This document shows positions 9,521 through 18,149 of a stretch of 64,000 nt of DNA, piece after piece. Origin of the DNA: Kineosporia mesophila (lineage in GTDB: Bacteria; Actinomycetota; Actinomycetes; Actinomycetales; Kineosporiaceae); NCBI RefSeq assembly GCF_021129235.1, contig NZ_JAJOMA010000021.1, positions 62,001 through 126,000 on the forward strand. The letters run 5' to 3'. Every line of letters starts with the position of its first letter. The first letter of the stretch is position 1. Both the position numbers and the translations under genes were made by a program. The notes under the pieces are model-generated. The model did not search any database, was not told the origin of the DNA, and worked only from the letters and a program-made list of their open reading frames with translations.

Positions 9521-9852
9521 TCCCCTCCCCCGATCTGCACCGTCTGCATCGCCGGACCCGTCGGCCCGGTCGACCCGGCCGGCCCGGCGCCCCCAGCCGG
9601 CCCGGACAGCCCGGACAGCCCGGCGAACTGACCGGACTCGTACCGTTCGATCTCCGCGGCGACCGCACGCCGCTGATTGCGATCGCGGATGAGCTCGGCG
9701 AGAGCCTGATCGACCACCGCCGCACCCTCCGCCCCCAGGAGTCTCGCGGCCTGCCGGAGCAGTGCCAGATCGACCCCCTCGACCGTGATCGTCGTAGTCA
9801 GCCGGGCCCCCTCGGAGGCTGGCGGCTGACCCCCCTCCCTCTCTCTGCTCAT
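9517..9852 (-). CDS. VapB-like antitoxin with collagen-like Gly-X-Y C-terminal tail
   Basis: The start chosen is the ATG at 9852, giving 111 aa; the frame is open further upstream to 9978. The core TTTITVEGVDLALLRQAARLLG, with LIRDRNQRRAVAAEIERYESG, matches the VapB type-II antitoxin pattern of a short DNA-binding strand plus helices. After residue 80 it continues into eight consecutive Gly-X-Y triplets (GLS GLS GPA GGA GPA GST GPT GPA) before MQTVQIGGGE. In VapB proteins this end normally carries the toxin-binding tail. The gene overlaps vapC by four bases. Antitoxin identity is inferred from context and the core; the tail is unusual. Confidence 0.72.
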   Translation of the reverse strand: MSREREGGQPPASEGARLTTTITVEGVDLALLRQAARLLGAEGAAVVDQALAELIRDRNQRRAVAAEIERYESGQFAGLSGLSGPAGGAGPAGSTGPTGPAMQTVQIGGGE

Positions 9853-10047
9853 ATCCCCATAATGCAACCCACCACCGACAATTTCGCCGATCGTCCCGGG
9901 CCTGCCCCGTCGTCGCAGGTCAGGCGCCCGACCCGAAGACGGACCGGGCGCCGGCAGCCGCCCGCACCGCCCGGGCAACGGCCTCGTCCGCCATTTCGCC
10001 CCTCACCCGCACTTTCCCGAGATTCTGCCAAGAACCATTGCCGCGCT

Positions 10048-10929
10048 TCACTTCTGGTCGGACCGATCTCCCGAGCGCTCGGCCCCGATCCCGGCCGCCA
10101 CCACGAACCCCACCCCGAGGGCGGCGGACCAGCCGGGCACCTGGCCCAGCACCAGCAGGCCGATCACCGTGGCGACGGCGGGTTCCAGGCTCATCAGCGT
10201 GCCGAACGCCGCCGCGGTCAGCCGGCGCAGGGCGAGCAGTTCCAGCGTGAACGGCACCACCGGCACCATCAGGGCCAGGAAAAGACCGTGCAGCAGAAGG
10301 TTTCCGTCCAGACCGGCATCCTTCAGGCCGGGGCCGGCCACGGCCGTGGCGACCAGGCCGGCCACGGGCATCGAGATGCCCAGACCGCGCAGCCCCGAGA
10401 CCTCGTCCCCGATCTTCTGGGTGAGCAGGATGTAGGCCGCCCAGCAGCCGGCCGCACACAGGGCGAGGGCGACCCCTCCCGGGTGCACGCCACCAGCCCA
10501 CGGCTGCGTCAGCAGCAGCACCCCGGTCAGCGCCAACACCGGCAGCAGGCGGGCCCGGCCCTGACCGCGGAACACCGCCACCCCCAGGGGCCCGAGGAAT
10601 TCCAGGGCGCTGGCCGGGCCCAGCGGCAGGTACTGCAGCGAGGCCATGAACAGCATCGTCACGCCCGCCGTCACCACCCCGAGCAGCGTGGCGGCGAGCA
10701 GGGCGGACCGACTCAGGCGGCCCGGCCGCGGCCGGACCAGAACCGCGAACAGCAGCCCGGCCCAGCCCAGTCGCAACCAGGCCGTGGTCAGGGCACCGAC
10801 CTCGTCGAGCAGAGGCACGGCGACGGCCAGGCCGAGCTGGACGCTGACGATGGCACCGGCCGCCATCAGGGTGCCGGTGCGTGCGGAGGAGATGGGCCGG
10901 GTCAGAGTCGTTGCACTCACGCAGGTCAT
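10048..10929 (-). CDS. EamA/DMT-family transporter (RhtA-like exporter)
   Basis: A 293-aa protein with about ten predicted transmembrane helices in two EamA repeats, for example [22 protein letters not shown] at the N-terminus and [19 protein letters not shown] near the C-terminus. The LMSLEPAVA motif is typical of RhtA-type threonine/homoserine or purine efflux proteins. It is divergent from a LysR regulator with 75 bp between the starts, a common regulator-exporter arrangement, so the LysR protein probably controls it. The substrate is not determined. Confidence 0.87.
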   Translation of the reverse strand: MTCVSATTLTRPISSARTGTLMAAGAIVSVQLGLAVAVPLLDEVGALTTAWLRLGWAGLLFAVLVRPRPGRLSRSALLAATLLGVVTAGVTMLFMASLQYLPLGPASALEFLGPLGVAVFRGQGRARLLPVLALTGVLLLTQPWAGGVHPGGVALALCAAGCWAAYILLTQKIGDEVSGLRGLGISMPVAGLVATAVAGPGLKDAGLDGNLLLHGLFLALMVPVVPFTLELLALRRLTAAAFGTLMSLEPAVATVIGLLVLGQVPGWSAALGVGFVVAAGIGAERSGDRSDQK

Positions 10930-11004
10930 CTGAACGCCAGAGCATCGTTCCCGTCCACGTGCCGGTCATGGACATACCGTTCAGAAATCCCGAACAATGC
11001 CGCG

Positions 11005-11901
11005 ATGGAGACCCGCCGCCTGGAACTGCTGCTCGAGCTCTCCCGGCAGGGCTCGATGCGGGGTGTGGCGGACGAACTCGGCATCACCACCTCCACCGTC
11101 TCGCAGCAGATAGCGGTGCTGGCCAGGGAAGTCGGCGTACCGCTGATCGAGCCGGACGGGCGGCGGGTGCGACTCACCCCGGCCGGGCGGCGCCTGGCCG
11201 GGCACGCGATGACGATCCTGGCCGCGGTCGAGGCCGCCCGGGCCGATCTCGACCCGACGACCGAACCCGCGGGCACGGTACGGGTCAGCGGTTTCGCCAC
11301 GGCGATCCGGCGGGCACTGCTGCCGATCGTGACGCAGCTGGCGCAGACCCATCCGGGCGTGCGGTTGCTCATTCACGAGTACGAGCCCGTCGAAGGGCTG
11401 GCCTCGGTGCTCGCGGACGAGGTCGATCTGGCCCTGACCTACGACTACAACCTGGCCCCGCGGGCCCAGGACCCGTCCCTGAGATTCTTTCCGTTGTGGT
11501 CCGCGCCGTGGTCCATCGGTGTACCCGAGCGCCTGTCGCAGTCCGCCGGACCAACGTCCACGATGACTATGGACGTCCTGGCCGGCGAGGCCTGGATCGT
11601 CAACTCCCGTAACCCGGCCGACGAGGACGCCGTGCGAACCCTGGCGTCGATGGCCGGTTTCGAGCCCCGTATCAGCCACCAGGCCGACAGCCTGGAGCTG
11701 GTGGAGGATCTGATCCTCGCCGGGCAGGGCATCGGGCTGCTGCCCGCCGACCGCCGCACCCGCCCCGGAGTGACCCTGTTGCCCCTGCGCGACCCGGAGG
11801 TACGCCTGCGCGCCTATGCCGTCACGCGGCTGGGCCGGGCCGAATGGCCGCCCCTGGCCTTGCTGCTCCATCTGCTGGATTCCGTCAAAACGCCTAATTA
11901 G
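11005..11901 (+). CDS. LysR-family transcriptional regulator
   Basis: A 298-aa regulator. The N-terminal winged helix-turn-helix is METRRLELLLELSRQGSMR followed by GITTSTVSQQIAVLAREVG; the effector-binding domain starts near residue 90 (GTVRVSGFATAIRR). The ATG at 11005 is chosen because the domain begins exactly there. The long open frame upstream runs through the antisense of the EamA gene and is not coding. It is divergent from the EamA exporter, which is the most likely target. Confidence 0.9.
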   Translation: METRRLELLLELSRQGSMRGVADELGITTSTVSQQIAVLAREVGVPLIEPDGRRVRLTPAGRRLAGHAMTILAAVEAARADLDPTTEPAGTVRVSGFATAIRRALLPIVTQLAQTHPGVRLLIHEYEPVEGLASVLADEVDLALTYDYNLAPRAQDPSLRFFPLWSAPWSIGVPERLSQSAGPTSTMTMDVLAGEAWIVNSRNPADEDAVRTLASMAGFEPRISHQADSLELVEDLILAGQGIGLLPADRRTRPGVTLLPLRDPEVRLRAYAVTRLGRAEWPPLALLLHLLDSVKTPN

Positions 11902-12025
11902 GGCGGCTTTGCGTTACTCAAGTGACTGGAGTGACTGACTCTCGCCAGTAATCGCTAGATCGTGCAGACTGCCGGACCTGACCGGTTGACGCCGGGTAGC
12001 CTGATCCGTCATGGAGGGGGCGGGA

Positions 12026-12898
12026 ATGAAGAAAATAGGGTGGCACGAAGCGAGGTTGATCCCGACCACGGGAATCAACTCACAGGTGGAGCAGGAGCGC
12101 CGGGCGACAGCCGCGCTGCTGGCCACCATGACCGCGGTGGAACGGTTCGGGCGCGCACTGACGGAGCCTCTCGAGGCACCGGCGGGCACGATCGAAACCT
12201 TCACCGAGGTGCCGTTCTCGAGCGGTGACAACGAATGCCTGCCGCACGGCGTGATCCGCGTGAGCGACGGCGGCACGCTCTGGACGGCTCTGGTCGAGGT
12301 GAGCACGGGCCCTCGGCCGCTGCGTAGTTCCCGGCTGGAGGCCTATCTCGACCTGGCCACCGAGCACGACATCGACGCACTGCTGACGATCAGCAACGAG
12401 ATACCCCCGGTGGCCGGGCAGCACCCCACCACGGTGGCCAAGGAGAAGCTCGGCGCAGTTCCCATGCTGCACTTCCCGTGGAGCACGATCGTGGCCGAGG
12501 CGGTGGTGGAGCGCGAAGAGTGCTCCGGCGAAGACCCTTCCACCGCCTGGGTTCTCGGCGAACTGATCCATTACCTGGAACATCCCCGGTCGGGAGCTCT
12601 GCTGTTCGAGATCACCGACGACGCACCCACGACGTATCTACCCCGCATCGACACTGCCCCGGAGCGCGAGCTGAACCCGGTGGCCGACCTTCCCGCACCC
12701 CGCGGGCCGGTGCGTAGGGAGATCCGGATCGCCCTACGCGAAGACCCTGAACCCGAACCGCCGGGTGAGCCCGGCTGGTACCGCGACCAGGAACAGCAGG
12801 AGAACGCCGACCGGATGCGCTGGTGGGACGGCAGCACCTGGACCGAGCACGTCTACCGCCTGCCAGCGGCCCCCGAGAACGAGAAGGTCGACAATTAG
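12026..12898 (+). CDS. DUF2510 protein with degenerate PD-(D/E)XK-like N-terminal domain
   Basis: A 290-aa protein. The ATG at 12026 is preferred over one at 12011 because GGAGGGGG lies six bases upstream. The middle section (HGVIRVSDGGTLWTALVEV, then STGPRPLRSSRLEAYLDLA and DIDALLTISNE) recalls an actinobacterial PD-(D/E)XK nuclease-like family that usually reads PDG...LVEVKTG. Here the Asp is His and the Lys is Ser, so the catalytic pair seems lost. The C-terminal PGWYRDQ...MRWWDGSTWTEHVYR is a DUF2510 domain, often found next to membrane or mobile-element proteins. It converges on pcaJ with a 4-bp overlap. Function unknown. Confidence 0.7.
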   Translation: MKKIGWHEARLIPTTGINSQVEQERRATAALLATMTAVERFGRALTEPLEAPAGTIETFTEVPFSSGDNECLPHGVIRVSDGGTLWTALVEVSTGPRPLRSSRLEAYLDLATEHDIDALLTISNEIPPVAGQHPTTVAKEKLGAVPMLHFPWSTIVAEAVVEREECSGEDPSTAWVLGELIHYLEHPRSGALLFEITDDAPTTYLPRIDTAPERELNPVADLPAPRGPVRREIRIALREDPEPEPPGEPGWYRDQEQQENADRMRWWDGSTWTEHVYRLPAAPENEKVDN

Positions 12899-13533
12899 GG
12901 CCGGTCCTGAAGCAGTTCGATGTCGAGGCGGGTCTGGAGTTCGGCCGGCGTGATGCCGAAGGTCTCCCGCACCCGAACTCCGCCCTCCTCGATCTCGAAC
13001 ACCCCGAGTTCCGTGTACACCCGGCTCACGCACCGCAGTCCGGTGAGCGGATAGGTGCATTCCGGAACCAGTTTCGGGGTTCCGTCGCGGGTGAACAGCG
13101 TCATCATCACGAACACCTGCTTGGCCCCGATGGCCAGATCCATCGCGCCGCCCACGGCCGGGATCGCCCCTGGCTCACCGGTGTGCCAGTTGGCCAGGTC
13201 GCCACGGGCCGACACCTGGAACGCCCCGAGCACACACACGTCGAGGTGGCCGCCACGCATCATGGCGAAACTGTCGGCGTGGTGGAAGTACACGGCCCCG
13301 GGCGGCTGTGTCACCGGCACCTTGCCGGCGTTGATCAGGTCCGGGTCGATCTCGTCGCCGACGGCGGCCCGGCCCATGCCCAGCATGCCGTTCTCGGTGT
13401 GCAGCACCACCCCGCGGTCCGGCGCCAAGTGGTCGGCCACCATGGTCGGCTGCCCGATGCCGAGGTTCACATAGGCACCGTGCGGGATGTCCCGGGCGAC
13501 GGTCGCGGCCAGTTCGGCCTTGCTCAGGCTCAT
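12895..13533 (-). CDS. pcaJ: 3-oxoadipate CoA-transferase subunit B
   Basis: A 212-aa beta subunit of a class I CoA-transferase that moves CoA from succinyl-CoA to 3-oxoadipate. The catalytic Glu is in HTENGMLGMG, and GGAMDLAIGAKQVFVMM plus LVPECTYPLTG are characteristic of PcaJ/ScoB. Its start overlaps the pcaI stop as ATGA. PcaJ is chosen over acetoacetate transferase because of the adjacent PcaF-like thiolase and IclR-type regulator; this is an inference from context and remembered sequence similarity. Confidence 0.88.
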   Translation of the reverse strand: MSLSKAELAATVARDIPHGAYVNLGIGQPTMVADHLAPDRGVVLHTENGMLGMGRAAVGDEIDPDLINAGKVPVTQPPGAVYFHHADSFAMMRGGHLDVCVLGAFQVSARGDLANWHTGEPGAIPAVGGAMDLAIGAKQVFVMMTLFTRDGTPKLVPECTYPLTGLRCVSRVYTELGVFEIEEGGVRVRETFGITPAELQTRLDIELLQDRP

Positions 13534-14189
13534 CGGATCTCCACTACCCGGTCGACGAAAATGCCCGGTGTGACCACGGCTTCCGGGTCGAGGTCGCCGG
13601 TCGGCACGATCTCGCCGACCTGCACGACCGTCGTGGTCGCGGCCGTGGCCATCACCGGGCCGAAGTTGCGCGCGGTCTTGCGGTAGACCAGGTTGCCCAT
13701 CCGGTCGGAGCGGTGCGCCTTGATCAGGGCGATGTCACCGCGGATCGGATACTCCAGCACGTACTGGCGACCGTCGATCGTCCGTTGCTCCTTGCCCTCG
13801 GCCAGCGGTGTACCCACGCCGGTCGGACCGAAGAAGGCACCGATCCCGGCTCCGGCCGCGCGCATCCGCTCGGCCAGGTTTCCCTGCGGCACCACCTCGA
13901 GCTCGATCTTGCCCGCGCGGTAGAGCTCGTCGAACACCCAGGAGTCGCTCTGCCGCGGGAATGAGCAGACCATCTTGCGCACCTGCCCGGCGGTCAGCAG
14001 TGCGGCCAGGCCGAAGTCACCGTTACCAGCGTTGTTGCTGACCACGGTCAGGTCGCGGGCACCGAGCCGGCGCAGGGCGTCGATCAGTTCCACCGGCTGC
14101 CCGGCCGAGCCGAAGCCACCGACGAGAATCGTCGACCCATCGGTGATTCCGGCCACCGCAGCATCGGCGGAATCGTAGAACCCGGCCAT
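13530..14189 (-). CDS. pcaI: 3-oxoadipate CoA-transferase subunit A
   Basis: A 219-aa alpha subunit of the same class I CoA-transferase. GITDGSTILVGGFGSAGQP is the CoA-transferase family 1 signature, followed by VVSNNAGNGDFGLAALL and CSFPRQSDSWVFDELYRAGKIELE (interrupted here into shorter motifs SFPRQSDSW and ELYRAGKIELE), which are very PcaI-like. It lies between pcaF and pcaJ: its start shares one base with the pcaF stop (TGATG), and its stop overlaps the pcaJ start by four bases. All three are one transcription unit. Confidence 0.9.
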   Translation of the reverse strand: MAGFYDSADAAVAGITDGSTILVGGFGSAGQPVELIDALRRLGARDLTVVSNNAGNGDFGLAALLTAGQVRKMVCSFPRQSDSWVFDELYRAGKIELEVVPQGNLAERMRAAGAGIGAFFGPTGVGTPLAEGKEQRTIDGRQYVLEYPIRGDIALIKAHRSDRMGNLVYRKTARNFGPVMATAATTTVVQVGEIVPTGDLDPEAVVTPGIFVDRVVEIR

Positions 14190-15355
14190 CAGGCGACGTT
14201 CTCCAGCACCACGGCCAGCGCCTGACCGACGCCGATACAGATGGCCGCCACACCCCAGCGCTCATTCCGCTCGGCCAGCACGGCCGCCAGGTTCCCGATC
14301 AGCCGGCCGCCGGACGCACCCAGCGGATGACCGATCGCGATCGCCCCACCCCGCACATTGACGATCTCCGGGTCGGCCTTCCAGGCGTCGACACAGGCCA
14401 GGGCCTGGACCGCGAAGGCCTCGTTCAGCTCGACCGCTCCGACGTCTCCCCAGCCGATACCGGCCCGCTGCAAAGCTTTCTGTGCCGCGGCCACCGGTGC
14501 GAAGCCGAATTCCGGCGGATCGCAGGCATGTGCCGCCCGCCCGGCGATGCGGGCCCGCGGTGCCAGCCCGAGCAGATCCGCAGCCGCCGCCGACCCGACC
14601 AGAACGGCGGACGCGCCGTCGTTCAGCGGGGAGGCATTGGCCGCGGTGATCGTGCCGTCGGGGCGGAAGACGGGTTTCAGCGAGGCAAGTTTCTCAGGAG
14701 TGGACGAGGCCCGGATGCCCTCGTCCTTCGTCAGCCCGGCCACGGGCGTCACCAGTTCGTCGTAGAAGCCATCGTCCCAGGCCTGCTGGGCAAGCTGGTG
14801 CGAGCGCAGCGCGAACTCGTCCTGCCGTTCCCGACTGATCGAGAAGCGTTCCCGCAGCTGCTCGTTCGCCTCCCCCAGCGACACCGTCCATTCGTCGGGC
14901 AGCTTCTCGTTGACCAGACGCCACCCCAGGGTGGTGGAAACCAGCGAAGCGTCGAGCGCGGGTGCCGGTTTCATCAGGACCCAGGGCGCCCGCGTCATCG
15001 ATTCCACGCCGCCCGCGACCACCACGTCCGCGTCACCGGTCTCGATCGAGCGCGAGGCCGAGATCACCGCGTCCAGGCCGGACCCGCACAGCCGGTTCAC
15101 CGTGGTGGCCGGCACCGAGGTCGGCAGCCCGGCGAGCAACCCGGCCATCCGGGCCACATTGCGGTTCTCCTCACCCGCGCCGTTGGCGTTGCCCAGCACG
15201 ATCTCGTCGATCCGCGCCGGATCCAGAGCCGGAGCGCCGCCGGCCAGAGCCTTGACCACGTGAGCGGCGAGGTCATCGGGGCGGCTGTCGGCGAGCGCGC
15301 CGTTGAACCGCCCGAACGGTGTGCGCAGGGCTTGGTAGACGTACGCGGCGGGCAT
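14189..15355 (-). CDS. pcaF: 3-oxoadipyl-CoA thiolase (acetyl-CoA acyltransferase)
   Basis: A 388-aa type II thiolase that cleaves 3-oxoadipyl-CoA to succinyl-CoA and acetyl-CoA. The nucleophilic Cys is in RLCGSGLDAVISA, the His in GGAIAIGHPLGASGGR, and the second Cys in AICIGVGQALAVVLE; the CIGVGQ version is the one typical of PcaF. GVESMTRAPWV is also present. The ATG at 15355 (MPAAYVYQALRTPFGRFNG) marks the thiolase N-terminus; the frame is open further upstream through a minisatellite but without coding character. It is the first gene of pcaF-pcaI-pcaJ. The upper ring-cleavage genes are not in the window. Confidence 0.9.
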   Translation of the reverse strand: MPAAYVYQALRTPFGRFNGALADSRPDDLAAHVVKALAGGAPALDPARIDEIVLGNANGAGEENRNVARMAGLLAGLPTSVPATTVNRLCGSGLDAVISASRSIETGDADVVVAGGVESMTRAPWVLMKPAPALDASLVSTTLGWRLVNEKLPDEWTVSLGEANEQLRERFSISRERQDEFALRSHQLAQQAWDDGFYDELVTPVAGLTKDEGIRASSTPEKLASLKPVFRPDGTITAANASPLNDGASAVLVGSAAAADLLGLAPRARIAGRAAHACDPPEFGFAPVAAAQKALQRAGIGWGDVGAVELNEAFAVQALACVDAWKADPEIVNVRGGAIAIGHPLGASGGRLIGNLAAVLAERNERWGVAAICIGVGQALAVVLENVA

Positions 15356-15691
15356 TCGTCGACTCCCGGTGTTCGCTGGGCGAACGCATGTGCGTTCCAA
15401 GAACAGAGTAGCGCCTGGTGACCTGTGGGGAAGAGCGGCAGTGGCCGTCGGGGCACACCAGCGGAGGACGCCAGTGCTCACCAACGAGGTCCGGCCGGCC
15501 GGAACGCTCCGGCAGACCAGGTCGGGGAAGTCCGTGCGCGGTGGGCACCCGAAACTTCCCCACTGATGGACGACGGGTGTCCGGCCGCGGCCGGCGAACG
15601 TTCGCGGGTCGTCGCCCGTGGCACACGAACCACCCCCGGAGTGGGGCTGCCTCTTCGGCGCCGGCGCATGGCTGGGAGCAGCGCGGGAGAC

Positions 15692-15726
15692 GTGTACATC
15701 CGGTACCAGGTGAACCATGTGTACAC
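15692..15726. repeat. Imperfect hairpin, copy 1 of the GTGTAC family
   Basis: The left arm GTGTACATCCGGTAC and right arm GAACCATGTGTACAC flank the 5-base loop CAGGT. The right end GTGTACACAT and the centre GGTACCAGG are shared with the hairpin at 47540-47582, and GGAGCAGC/GAGAGCAGC occurs shortly before both. It sits in the pcaF leader. Confidence 0.75.
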
Positions 15727-15780
15727 ATGGCGAAGGGCTTAGCCGGGGAGGCCGGCCGTGGCACGAGCGACTCACCGGTG

Positions 15781-15975
15781 GGTCAGGTGGGTCAGGTGGG
15801 TCAGGTGGGTCAGGTGGGTCAGGTGGGTCAGGTGCGCAGGTGCGCAGGTGCACCAGGTGAGCCAGGTGAGCCAGGTGAGCCAGGTGAGCCAGGTGAGCCA
15901 GGTGAGCCAGGTGAGCCAGGTGAGCCAGGTGCGCAGGTGGTTCAGGTGAGCCAGGTGCGCAGGTGGGTCAGGTGC
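15781..15975. repeat. 9-bp minisatellite (CAGGTG core)
   Basis: Six exact copies of GGTCAGGTG run from 15781 to 15834. After variant units (CGCAGGTG twice and CACCAGGTG) come eight exact copies of AGCCAGGTG at 15860-15931, then mixed variants to about 15975. All units share CAGGTG. There are no unique spacers, so it is not a CRISPR. It lies 5' of pcaF and 3' of the IclR regulator. Confidence 0.95.
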
Positions 15976-15996
15976 ATACGGCTGTTGCCAAGGGCC

Positions 15997-16782
15997 TCAG
16001 TGGTTACGTACCAGCACCTGGGACAGGTCCGCGCTGATTTCCCGGGCGCAGGTCCGGAGGGGTTCCAGGAGCTCGGCCAGGATCTCCTCGACGCTGCGGC
16101 GGGTGGTGGTGGAGATGTTCACCGCCGCGATCACCTCGCCGGACGGCGCGAGCACCGGCGCGGCGACCGATCGCAGGCCAGGCTCCAGTTCCTCGTCGAC
16201 CAGGCACCAGCCCTGGTCCCGGACCTGGGAGAGCTGGGACCGGAGCTGACCCGCGTCCACAATTGTGTGACTGGTGAGACTCGCCAACGGGACCCGCGAG
16301 AGATACGCATCCACCCACTCGGCCGGCCGCCCGGCCAGCAGCACGCGACCCATCGACGTGGCGTAGGCCGGGAACCGGGTGCCGATGCCGATCGCGACGG
16401 TCATGATGCGGCGCCGCTCCACGCGGGCGACGTAGACGATGTCGTCGCCGTCGAGTTCGGACAGCGAGCTCGACTCCTCACAGGTCGCGGTGAGGTCGGA
16501 CAGGTGCGGTCGCGCGAGGACGGGCAACGGGGACGAGGCCAGATAAGCCCCTCCCAGTTCCAGCACCCGGGGTGTGAGGGTGAACCGGGAGTCCCGCATG
16601 CGCACGTAGCCGAGGTCTTCCAGCGTGTGCAGAATGCGGCGGGCGGTGGCGCGGGAGGTACCGGACCGGCGGGCGACGTCGGACAGCGTGAGGTCGGCGT
16701 GATCGGCGTCGAAGCAACGGATCACGGCGAGCCCCCGGGTGAGCGACTGCAGGCTCTCGGCGCGTGGGCCCGGATCCGTCAT
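15997..16782 (-). CDS. IclR-family transcriptional regulator, PcaR-like
   Basis: A 261-aa IclR protein. The N-terminal winged helix-turn-helix is LSDVARRSGTSRATARRILHT (residues about 30-50, shown in part), and the C-terminal ligand domain includes GTRFPAYATSMGRVLLAG and PVLAPSGEVIAAVNIST. RGLAVIRCFDADH is the standard linker start. The ATG at 16782 (MTDPGPRAESLQ) fits the family N-terminus. Upstream of and in the same direction as pcaFIJ, it is probably the beta-ketoadipate-responsive regulator of that operon; the ligand is an inference. It is divergent from the histidine kinase gene with 35 bp between starts. Confidence 0.85.
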   Translation of the reverse strand: MTDPGPRAESLQSLTRGLAVIRCFDADHADLTLSDVARRSGTSRATARRILHTLEDLGYVRMRDSRFTLTPRVLELGGAYLASSPLPVLARPHLSDLTATCEESSSLSELDGDDIVYVARVERRRIMTVAIGIGTRFPAYATSMGRVLLAGRPAEWVDAYLSRVPLASLTSHTIVDAGQLRSQLSQVRDQGWCLVDEELEPGLRSVAAPVLAPSGEVIAAVNISTTTRRSVEEILAELLEPLRTCAREISADLSQVLVRNH

Positions 16783-16817
16783 GGTCGAAGACTTTAGGGC
16801 CCCCGTACGCTGCGGGT

Positions 16818-18149
16818 ATGAGGGGTGGGATCCGACAGGTGGCGTCATTTGCCAGCAGCACGGCCGATGACGGTGACTACGCGCGGCCCGGGCCGTCCGC
16901 GCGGCAGCTGCGGTGGGACGTGATCACCGGTCTGCTGCTGACCGCGGGCATGGTGCTCAGCGCCTTCCTGTACCGCAGCATCTCGAGCGACGACGACGAT
17001 CTGATGAAGATCTCGATCCTGGAGTCGGTGCTCTGGTCGTTCGCCGTGGGGCTGCCGCTCTGCCTGCGCCGCCGGTATCCGCTACCGGTGCTGCTGGTGG
17101 TGTCGGTCGCGTTCATCGGGATGCAGTCGCGGGCGATCATCGAGGGCACGATGAGCTCGATCGCGTTGTTCTGCACGCTCTACACGGCCGGGGCCTGGGG
17201 ACGTGACCGGCGCCTCACGAACGCCGCCCGCACGATCGTCGTGGTGGTGATGTTCTGCTGGCTGGCTTATGCGATCAGTGCCACGGCCTGGGCCGGGAAC
17301 GACGACCACCAGGGCGAGGGACCGATCCCCGCGCATCTGGCGACTGTTCTCTACACCACCCTGTTCAACGTCCTCTTCTTCGCCGCCGCCTGGTATTTCG
17401 GCGACGCCTCGTGGAAGCAGGAGCGGCAGCGGGAGCAGCTGCACGAGCGCACGCTGGAGCTGGCCCGCGAGCGCGACGAGAGCGCACGCCGGGCCGTGCT
17501 GGCCGAAAGAGTCCGTATTGCAAGAGAACTGCACGACGTGGTGGCTCATCACGTGAGCCTGATGGGCGTGCAGGCGGGGGCCGCGCGGCGGGTGCTCGAC
17601 CGCGACCCGGAACTCACCCGCCGGACGCTCGGTGTGATCGAGGAGTCGGGACGTTCCGCCGTGGAGGAGATGCGCCGGCTGCTGGTGGTGCTGCGCGACA
17701 CCGATGAGAAGCCGATGGGGGAGGACAACCCACCACCCCCGGGTGTCGACGACCTGCCGCATCTCCTGGAAAACGCCGTGTCACCAGGTCTGGCAACGCA
17801 TTTCACCGTGGTTGGGACACCCGTGCCGCTGACCGTGGCGGTCTCGGTGTCGGTCTACCGGATCGCGCAGGAGGCCCTGACGAACGCCCTGAAGCACGCC
17901 GGGGCCAGCCGGATCGACGCCCGGTTGCGGTACCTGGCCGAGGCGGTCGAGGTGGAGGTCGTCGACGACGGACGAGGTGTGGGGTCTTCCGGCAGTCAGG
18001 GCTCGGGGCTCGGCCAGGTCGGCATGCGCGAGCGGGTGGAGGTGCACGGCGGCACCCTCGACCTGGGCCGTCGTCCCGATGGCGGTTACCGGGTGCGCGC
18101 CCGGCTGCCGCTGGTCAGAACCATGAACGAGGAGATGGCGGGCAAGTGA
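16818..18149 (+). CDS. Sensor histidine kinase (HisKA_3 type)
   Basis: A 443-aa membrane kinase. Four or five hydrophobic segments occupy about residues 35-200 with no large extracellular domain. A coiled-coil linker WKQERQREQLHERTLELA leads to HisKA_3 with the phospho-acceptor in RIARELHDVVAHHVSLMG. HATPase_c carries EALTNALKHAGAS and GSGLGQVGMRERVE. It heads a four-gene set of kinase, regulator, ABC ATPase and ABC permease; the GTGA overlap with the regulator shows translational coupling. The arrangement resembles kinase systems that control a neighbouring ABC exporter. Confidence 0.9.
   Translation: MRGGIRQVASFASSTADDGDYARPGPSARQLRWDVITGLLLTAGMVLSAFLYRSISSDDDDLMKISILESVLWSFAVGLPLCLRRRYPLPVLLVVSVAFIGMQSRAIIEGTMSSIALFCTLYTAGAWGRDRRLTNAARTIVVVVMFCWLAYAISATAWAGNDDHQGEGPIPAHLATVLYTTLFNVLFFAAAWYFGDASWKQERQREQLHERTLELARERDESARRAVLAERVRIARELHDVVAHHVSLMGVQAGAARRVLDRDPELTRRTLGVIEESGRSAVEEMRRLLVVLRDTDEKPMGEDNPPPPGVDDLPHLLENAVSPGLATHFTVVGTPVPLTVAVSVSVYRIAQEALTNALKHAGASRIDARLRYLAEAVEVEVVDDGRGVGSSGSQGSGLGQVGMRERVEVHGGTLDLGRRPDGGYRVRARLPLVRTMNEEMAGK

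Larger units (their letters stand above)
15356..15996. other. 641-bp pcaR-pcaF intergenic region with hairpin repeat and minisatellite
   Basis: This is the leader of the pcaF operon on the minus strand. It holds no supported gene. It contains an imperfect hairpin at 15692-15726, related to one at 47.5 kb, and a 9-bp minisatellite at 15781-15975. Open frames through it read as simple repeats (Pro-Pro-Asp on the minus strand, Gly-Glu-Pro or Gly-Gln-Val on the plus strand), which is a product of the 9-bp period and not evidence of coding. The pcaF promoter is expected between about 15360 and 15690 but I cannot place it. Confidence 0.7.

Noticed and set aside
9250-11000. Long plus-strand frame running into the LysR gene
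   Set aside because: Only the last 298 codons have a recognisable fold; the upstream part is antisense to VapBC and EamA.
15781-15975. Possible CRISPR array
   Set aside because: The units are contiguous 9-mers with no unique spacers, and no cas gene is nearby.
15760-15980. Collagen-like Gly-Glu-Pro and Gly-Gln-Val frames on the plus strand
   Set aside because: They come from the 9-bp minisatellite, which gives a repeating tripeptide in any open frame. No start site, ribosome-binding site or flanking domain supports a gene.
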